Below are positions 17,868 through 24,833 of a stretch of 24,833 bases of DNA, piece after piece (position 1 is the first letter of the stretch; each line of letters starts with the position of its first letter). The DNA is from Nemertoderma westbladi. Taxonomy: Eukaryota > Xenacoelomorpha > Nemertodermatida > Nemertodermatidae. Where the stretch lies: positions 1 to 24,833 of the forward strand of contig JAUCBJ010001805.1 in NCBI GenBank assembly GCA_032718475.1, in the 5' to 3' direction. Under the pieces are notes generated by a model. It did not search any database. It had not been told where the DNA came from and saw only the letters and a program-made list of their open reading frames with translations. A program made the translations under genes and the position numbers.

Positions 17868-17960
17868 GTAATTTTTTATCACTAAAATTAATACTAAAAT
17901 TAATAATTCTCCACTAAAATTAATCATTCTTCCACGAAAAATAATCATTAATACCTATTT
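17868..17960. repeat. Left inverted arm flanking minisatellite B
   Basis: Three to four copies of ACTAAAATTAAT with spacer ATTCTCC/ATTCTTCC. This is the reverse complement of the ATTAATTTTAGT repeats at 19553-19735, so the two arms face each other across the array. Confidence 0.75.
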
Positions 17961-17984
17961 TTAATTGGCATTGTGATTGAGATA

Positions 17985-19530
17985 CCGGTACATCCTGTAA
18001 CCTCATCCTTTCCCCCAATTGGTAACTATATTGTTTATTGTTTTCGTTATAAAAGCCTACCTCTGTAACCTGCTCCTTTCCCCCAATTGGTAACAACACT
18101 GTTTATTGTTTTCGTTATAAAAGCCTACCTCAGTAACCTGCTCCTTTCCCCCAATTGGTAACAACATTGTTTATTGTTTTGGTTATAAAAGCCTACCTCT
18201 GTAACCTGCTCATTCCCCCAATTGGTAACAACATTGTTTATTATTTTGGTTATAAAAGCCTACCTCTGTAACCTGCTCATTCCCCCAATTGGTAACAACA
18301 CTGTTTATTGTTTTGGTTATAAAAGCCTACCTCTGTAACCTGCTCCTTTCCTCCAATTGGTAACAACATTGTTTATTATTTTGATTACAAAAGCCTACCT
18401 CTGTAACCTACTCCTTTCCCCCAATTGGTAACAACACTGTTTATTGTCTTGGTTATAAAAGCCTACCTCTGTAACCTGCTCCTTTCCCCCAATTGGTAAC
18501 AACATTGTTTATTGTTTTGGTTATAAAAGCCTACCTCTGTAACCTGCTCATTCCCCCAATTGGTAACAACATTGTTTATTATTTTGGTTATAAAATCCTA
18601 CCTCTGTAACCTGCTCATTCCCCCAATTGGTAACAACACTGTTTATTGTTTTGGTTATAAAAGCCTACCTCTGTAACCTGCTCATTCCCCCAATTGGTAA
18701 CGACACTGTTTATTGTTTTGGTTATAAAAGCCTACCTCTGTAACCTGCTCCTTTCCCCCAATTGGTTACAACATTGTTTATTATTTTGGTTACAAAAGCC
18801 CACCTATGTAACCTGCTCCTTTCCCCCAATTGGTGACTATATTGTTTATTGTTCTGGTTATAAAACCCTACCTCTATAACCTGCCCCTTCCCCCCAATTC
18901 CAATTGATAACAACACTGTTTATTGTTTTGGTTATAAAAGCCTATCTCTGTAACCTACCCCTTTCCCCCAATTGGTAACAACATTGTTTATTGTTTTGGT
19001 TATATAAGCCTACCTCTGTATCTTGCTCCTTTCCCCCAATTGATAGCGACACTGTTTATTGTTTTCGTTATAAAAGCCTACATCTATAACCTGCTCCTTT
19101 TCCCCTAATTCCAATTGATAACAACACTGTTTATTGGTTTATTGTTTTGGTTACAAAAGCCCACCTATGTAACCTGCTCCTTTCCCCCAATTGGTGACTA
19201 TATTGTTTATTGTTCTGGTTATAAAACCCTACCTCTATAACCTGCCCCTTCCCCCCAATTCCAATTGATAACAACACTGTTTATTGTTTTGGTTATAAAA
19301 GCCTATCTCTGTAACCTACCCCTTTCCCCCAATTGGTAACAACATTGTTTATTGTTTTGATTATATAAGCCTACCTCTGTAACCTGAACCTTTCCCCCAA
19401 TTGTTTACAACATTGTTTATTGTTATGGTTATAAAAGCCTACATCTATAACCTGCTCCTTTTCCCCTAATTCCAATTGATAACAACACTGTTTATTGGTT
19501 TATTGTTTTGGTTACAAAAACCTACCTTTG
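17985..19530. repeat. Minisatellite B: 67/68-bp monomer with TATAAAAG, about 22 copies, 361-bp higher-order unit
   Basis: The monomer runs CCAATTGGTAACAACACTG, TTTATTGTTTTGGTTATAAAAG, CCTACCTCTGTAACCTGCTCC and TTTCCCC. The 67-bp form has CATTCCCC and the 68-bp form CCTTTCCCC. A variant segment starting GGTTACAAAAGCCCACC occurs at 18788 and again at 19149. The following landmarks (GGTGACTAT; CATCTATAACCTGCTCC) are also shifted by exactly 361 bp, so the right part of the array is a duplicated higher-order block. Most monomers keep TATAAAAG and the palindrome CCAATTGG intact. Confidence 0.93.
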
Positions 19531-19552
19531 TAACAAATTGATTTAATTTGGA

Positions 19553-19735
19553 GGAAAATGAATTAATTTTAGTTATAAGTGATTAATTTTAGTTATAAGT
19601 TATTAATTTTAGTGATATGTGATTAATTTTAGTGATAAGTGATTAATTTTAGTGATGATAAGTGATTAATTTTAGTGATAAATGATTTTTTTTAGTGATA
19701 AGTGATTAAATTTAGTGAAATGATTAAACTTAGTG
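19553..19735. repeat. Right inverted arm: tandem ATTAATTTTAGTGATAAGTG repeat
   Basis: About nine degenerate copies of a 19-20-bp unit, starting after the last minisatellite B monomer. It is the inverted complement of the left arm at 17868-17960. Confidence 0.85.
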
Positions 19736-20054
19736 AAAATGAAACTATGTTATTTGCAAATTTTCTGAAGATTCCTCACATGAAGGAATAGAATAAAATT
19801 CAAGCGAGTTTTATCCATTGTTTACTATAGGCACTATTATGTACATGACAACCCCGCCCCCCATGTCACATTTATGTCTCAAATTTGTTCACCCCCCCCC
19901 CCCCCCCCGCCCATTTTGACTACGACGTCGATTATGAGTGACTCATTATTTTTGTTTTAAAATATTTAAATGATGTAATTTATTTCATTATTTTTGTTTT
20001 AAAATATTTAAATTTATGTCATTTATTTCAGGATTTAATGTTAAATTATTGCAG

Positions 20055-23000
20055 GTGAAGGACACCTCGTTTCTTTACCTCCTCATACCGGAAATAATAG
20101 TTTTCCCGAAGCGTTTCGTGAGATTCTTGGTAGAACCGGCCATATCGTTCCGACCGTTTACACGATCAGGAAGCGAACATCAGAGGAAATTCGAGACAAC
20201 CACCATCATTATCGAAACCAATTGAATATGAATGGAACCGAGTTTATTCGCATGGTGAGACAGTGTAGAGGTAGTGAACCGTATTCAATGGTCATGATTG
20301 AAGCTGTAGCTCAGGCTTTTAGGATACGAATAAATATTCATGACTCACAATTCAATCGCATAATAACGTATGGCACTAGTGAATCTGTAGTCAATATTGG
20401 AAAACTTGGAGACTCCTTCTTTTCTTTATTACCTAATTCTAGTATCATTCAAGGATCCAGTGGACTGCTATTGGAGGAACCTATGGAATTAGATATCGAA
20501 CCCCAACATGACCAACCTCCTCAGGAACCAACTAACTGTAATCGTCCACAGAAACGCGTAGAGCGCCCTTCTAAACCGGAACTTCCAAAACATCTGAAAT
20601 CAGGTCGAAACGTGGTTGCTGTCTGTGATAATTGTAAGCGAAACTCAACTATATTTTATGATCTCGATATTCATTTGCGCCCCGGTGAGTTTAAAGGAAA
20701 AAAATATGGTGCAGTTCAATTTAAACACCAGTTAACTCTTCCAATGTTGTGCACTGAATGTGCAGTATATCTATCTGATCATCGATTAGTGGGGAGTGAG
20801 TGGTGTAAGTTTATTTGGCCTAGTCTGGTGTGGTCTCTTCTACATACTGAACAAGAAAACTACCCCCTTCTTCCTGATCAAGTCTGGTCTGTATTGCCAT
20901 ACACAATTCGCGATATGTGGAAAAGTATTGTAGGATATGACGAAATATCAACCGTGTTTGTTGACAAATCTCACGAGCGCTATATCGTAGAGGCATTACT
21001 TGCGACAAAGGATCTAGGTTTTCTAAAAGAAGCAATGGAATTAGTTTCGTTTCCTGAAGTTAAGTGCCCTTTTGGATGTTGGCAATACATAGATAGCGAA
21101 TACTGTCAGGAAATGCCTATTCATCATTTTATCTCGTATATATCCGAATTCCATATTCCTAATTCTCAACCAGAATTATTGAGGTCATCGCGCCCAGACT
21201 GGCCATCAGTAGGTACCAACTATTTAGGATACTTTATTGCACCAACAGTTGTAATATCCGAGAAGAATGGTTTAAGTATACTTTATTGTAGGGAGCATAA
21301 GAACTTGAAACAATCGACCCTTTATATTCCACGCAATCCAATATCGGAACAGCATGATAATCAAGCATATGACACTCTTGCACCTTGTACTCTTACACCC
21401 AATGTTGTTAGACAGGCTCGATTTAATACGTATAATGGCTCGTCGTATGTTATTGATGCAGTGGGTGGCTACCATGGAATTTCTTCTTTCTCTCTTATTC
21501 CTAATGCAGATATAGATAATAATCCGTTTGAACAACGTTATATGGACCGTTTCCTTATATCTAGCCGTCCAGATATTCGACAAAACTTGTTAAATGATCC
21601 AAATAAAGTAGAGGAGACAACGGAATTAATCAAACAATTTAATATGAGTTCCCATAACAATAGTGACAAAATCGCAGCCTGCAAGGCCGGAGGATCTTAT
21701 ATAAACTCATCTGACGCATATGTATTATGGAAAACAAAGCATACTACTGATCAATGTGCCGTAGGGGAAGATTGTGGTATTCCACCAGAGAAGTTGTTCA
21801 TAACTATTGTTCACCCAGCTGATGAATATGGATGTCGCCCGTACATTTTAGATGGCAATACAACTGTAAATCAAGAACTGTTTGTGGCTGAAGTGCAACA
21901 TGGTCCGGAATTCCAATGGTCTCCTTCCAAGGTAATTTCATTTATAGTGATCCACTGTCGACAAGTTTATAATTACGCCATATTGAAGGCAGTCGAATCT
22001 AGAAATTCATTTGTAACAAAAGTGTTGTCATCAATTGCATGTCATGGTCATTTTAATAGCCGTACTTCAGCTACATTATCGCACTCTCTATTGAACAAAG
22101 AACTCATTGGTGTTAGGTCCATCATTAATGGTGATGTATCCCAGGCATTGTTAATTGCAAAAATATTGGATGCTCTTACTGAAAAAGTTACCATAATCTG
22201 TAATGAAAACCCTACGATTGACATAGTTCCCAATGATACTCCAACAGATAATTTAGTTGTTATTATTAAGCCAATAAACTCGCGTGTACGAGATTTTGTT
22301 TTACCCACTGAACTAAATAATAATCGCCCACTCTTGATGACTCTCTCGTCCAAAAAAGAAGAAGGTGCCTTATTTCGCTGGAAAAATACTTTGCAATGGT
22401 GGTCGGTTAAGGGTAAAGTTGTAAGGAAAGAGGTAGATTATCATATAATTTCTAACTGGCAAATTGCCATTTATGGTTCTGCAGTAGGCGATACTTTGTC
22501 GAATGATTATGTGACGCGTGCTCTTGGAGGGCAAATTAACTATAAATGTGGCAATGAACTACATAATGAATTTTTGGTTAAGGAAAGTCGTGACACCAAA
22601 CGAGTATGTTACCATCGCAGTTGTGAACGAAAGGCTATATATGGCTGTGCATCATTCAGCACTGGGCTAACTTGTGGAACAGGGATTTGCCGTCAACACT
22701 TTGGGAGTGACATCAATACCGTTACCTCGGACCCTGTGTTAATAAACTCTAATACTTTAGTACATCAAGCATTGCAAGAAGATACAGAAGATCTAAATGA
22801 TGGTATTATAGATGATATTTTACATAATGATATTAATACATCCGATAATGATAATGAAGGACTCTTAGAATATGATAATTATATTGATGGTGCCAATGCA
22901 ATATATGCTGATGAAACTCCGGATCCACTACACACACGGTCGGAATTAACTCCTATTATTAGTGCAGAAGATTATACAGGATTTGGTAGCCATATTCTTT

Positions 23001-24833
23001 TAAATGATACCTATGGGACCTTGAGACGTGGTCGTCGTAAATATTCCAGTGCAAAGAAACAACAGTTGCTCCATCATTTTGCCTCTAATACATCGAATCC
23101 TGCTGTCTCCCTTCTATTTCCTTCAGCGCAGTTGTTACCAAGCACTTATTGGGCAATGATAGATAATTCTCCTCTTGGTGCTGCACCACAATCTCAAATT
23201 TTTAAAGGAAAATCACAAACGCAATTTGCCCCTCGAGCAACCTCTGAGATGCTAAAGATTAACCTATGTGATGGTGACCTTCCAACTTCACATCAACTCT
23301 CTAACATACACTGGGCCTTCGATCTTAAACTTAATGATGCCCTTAACAGTAATTCGTCAGCAATGGTTTATCGCCGAGGATTGGAACATTTGGCTGAGAA
23401 AGAAAGTCTTCATGTTCAACGTCAAGATTCTGGCTTACCTTACAGTGAGAGTGAATCATCGATGAAAGTGCGAGAGCTTGCAGCAATGGTGAAACGTTAT
23501 CCATGGGATTATTTTGTGACAGTCACGTGTAATGAAAGTGAAACTCCGGGAGTAGCATCTCTTGTTCGACGGATGAAGGAAATATTTGAACATGAGTATG
23601 GAAGAGTGTACCTGTCAAACATAATATTTGTTAATCGCGCTTGGGCCAGATTCCTAAAATACTTTATTCAGTATCTTCAGATGAGTCCAGATGAGGTTTG
23701 TGGGCCGCACCGTCATAGTTTCTCACGTATCGAGTTTCAAGATCAAGGGGCACCAGGTAATAAATGTCACATTCATATTGGTATTTCTTTGTGGCCAGAA
23801 GACAGGACTACAACCTTAGAGCGAATTCACTGCAATCCTACTACAATGTTTAGCTCCAGCTTAGGGACTGATATGGGTTCATTGAAGAGAATGGGAATAG
23901 TTAAGAGTGAGAATGAGTATGTTCATCTATCCAATCTTATGGACAAGCTATCTACTCATGATTGTAAGGCAGCTAATGGTAGGTGTATGAAATATAAGAA
24001 TGATGAGGGAGAGAAAATATGCCGAGTGCCAATCTGTCCAACTAGTTTGTTTTATACATTCAAGGAGAAGGCTGATATTTACGATCAAATGATTACTGAT
24101 ATACTTTTGCAATGCGGATTAGCTGAGCATGAAGAAGTATATGAATATGGAGAATATCGAACGAAAGTGAAACTGGATAAACGTCTCATTGGTGGCCGAT
24201 ATCAATACCCGACACAATCACCCCCTACATTTTTACCAACAATTCCTTTACTGCAACTATTTCTACGATCATGTTTTAATTGTCAAGCGTGCGATAGTCG
24301 TTTCATGACTTCTTATCTGATCAAGTACGAAGTTGGCAAAGAAAGTCGACCAAAGGCAATACTCAAAGGAACAAAGGAGCCAGAAGTTGTTAAGGTGCAG
24401 ACATCAACGCTTGAAAATGAGAAAATTTCGGGACAACGCCTTATACTAGATAAATTACGTAAAGAACCGCAAGGCATGGCAGCTACAGAGATCGGTATCC
24501 CAGAAATGATATGGTATATTATGGAGGAGCCATACACATTCAGTACTTGTAAATTCGTACATATAAACACTAATCCACCAGAATATCGGTGTTGGTATGT
24601 TCCTCCAAACTATGATGCAAAGGAAGATCGCACAAATCCGGGGTCTATAGGAGATTTTGTACCACCATTGGATGCTAGGAAAGTTGAAGGTGTTCCTCTT
24701 TGGCGTCGATTTTCTCCAGCACAAGAACGGCATGCTCGTGAGTATTTGTCATCGGATTTTATACACCATAATACAGAGATGTTTAATATCCGTCCACCAG
24801 AGTTGCTCGCTATAAAGAAACTTGCTCTATATC
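20055..24833 (+). CDS. Giant Helitron-like Rep-Hel protein, 5' part of last exon: OTU-like, zinc clusters, HUH Rep domain
   Basis: I read this frame codon by codon from 20057 to the right edge: there is no stop. It continues in frame at base 1 (24665 equals base 1), giving an exon of 7,559 nt. Residues 616-2152 of the model lie here. Residues about 630-745 (TGNNSFPEAFREIL to GKLGDSFFSLLP) resemble an OTU fold with Ser where the protease Cys would be. C806-x2-C809 with C848-x2-C851, and a second cluster at about 1467-1499 (CYHRSC..GC..CGTGICRQHF), look like zinc sites. The Rep domain begins about 1764 (YPWDYFVTVTCN). The HUH motif is H1854-I-H1856 in KCHIHIGISLW (nt 23768-23776). A Cys-rich insert CKAANGRCMKY...ICRVPICP follows. 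The paired tyrosines are Y2036 and Y2040 (SYLIKYEVGK, nt 24314-24328). This is the two-tyrosine HUH nuclease of Helitrons, which nicks and joins single-stranded DNA. Residues about 860-1460 are unassigned. Confidence 0.92.
24665..24833 (+). repeat. Right copy of the terminal direct repeat (start of the next unit or circle closure)
   Basis: 168 of 169 bases equal bases 1-169. The single change at 24739 is synonymous. The frame stays open through it. It closes a period of 24,664 bp. Confidence 0.95.

Larger units (their letters stand above)
16757..20054 (+). other. Intron 5 (phase 1), 3.3 kb, carries minisatellite B
   Basis: Donor GTGAGT at 16757 and acceptor AAATTATTGCAG ending at 20054. An earlier candidate acceptor near 20030 is excluded because TAA follows in the required frame at 20036. 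Contents: a stray minisatellite B monomer (17231-17297), a C16 run (17615-17630), inverted AT-rich arms, the minisatellite array, and a C17 run (19892-19908). No extra exon was recognised, but a short one could be missed. Roughly 16800-17230, 17300-17610 and 19740-20030 hold nothing I can name. Confidence 0.65.

Noticed and set aside
20031-20040. Alternative splice acceptor TTATTTCAG near 20030 for the giant exon
   Set aside because: In the required frame a TAA follows at once (20036-20038), so the acceptor at 20054 is the only nearby one that works.
1-24833. Circular DNA virus genome
   Set aside because: HUH Rep plus helicase also occurs in viruses, but no capsid, packaging or structural gene is present, and the introns, SINEs and satellites point to a genomic transposable element. 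Circularity itself remains possible.

Overview
The window is eukaryotic, most likely from a metazoan and probably a marine invertebrate; the taxon cannot be fixed from sequence alone. The evidence is one split gene with consensus GT/AG introns, tRNA-derived SINE copies, a small inverted-repeat transposon, AT-rich non-coding DNA full of minisatellites, and no bacterial gene organisation.

The window is one period of something larger. Bases 24665-24833 repeat bases 1-169 with a single difference (75 A versus 24739 T, synonymous CGA/CGT Arg). A very long reading frame runs off the right edge and continues in frame into the left edge. The source is therefore either a tandem array with a unit of about 24,664 bp or a circular molecule whose contig ends overlap.

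Read across that junction, the unit carries one recognisable gene, all on the + strand. Five small exons (13148-13238, 13979-15118, 15436-15657, 15841-15954, 16478-16756) are followed by one giant exon (20055 to the end, continued at 1-2949). All introns are phase 1 and the joined model stays in frame for 3,134 residues. Domain order: CCHC zinc knuckle; proline-rich linker built from duplicated exons; a possible degenerate OTU-like domain; two Cys/His clusters; a Helitron-type HUH replication-initiator domain with two tyrosines (Y-x3-Y); a PIF1-type SF1 helicase; and a C-terminal GIY-YIG nuclease domain. This is the Rep-Hel plan of Helitron-like rolling-circle transposons, about twice the usual size and with a GIY-YIG nuclease fused on.

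Layout: 1-2949, 3' part of the giant exon; 2950-13147, about 10 kb of non-coding DNA with direct repeats, purine microsatellites, a well-formed type III hammerhead ribozyme (4931-4982), perfect hairpins, an inverted-repeat element (8307-9027) with a tRNA-SINE inside it, a 35-bp minisatellite with nested higher-order structure (9741-11180) and a second SINE (11455-11622); 13148-16756, the small 5' exons; 16757-20054, a large intron holding a 67/68-bp minisatellite whose monomers carry TATAAAAG, flanked by inverted AT-rich arms; 20055-24833, the 5' part of the giant exon.

Working hypothesis: a giant, coding-intact Helitron-like element present as a tandem array or circle. Its Rep/helicase/nuclease protein would act on its own DNA, and a ribozyme in the same orientation could cut read-through transcripts. 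Helitron ends (5' TC, 3' hairpin plus CTRR) could not be identified with confidence.
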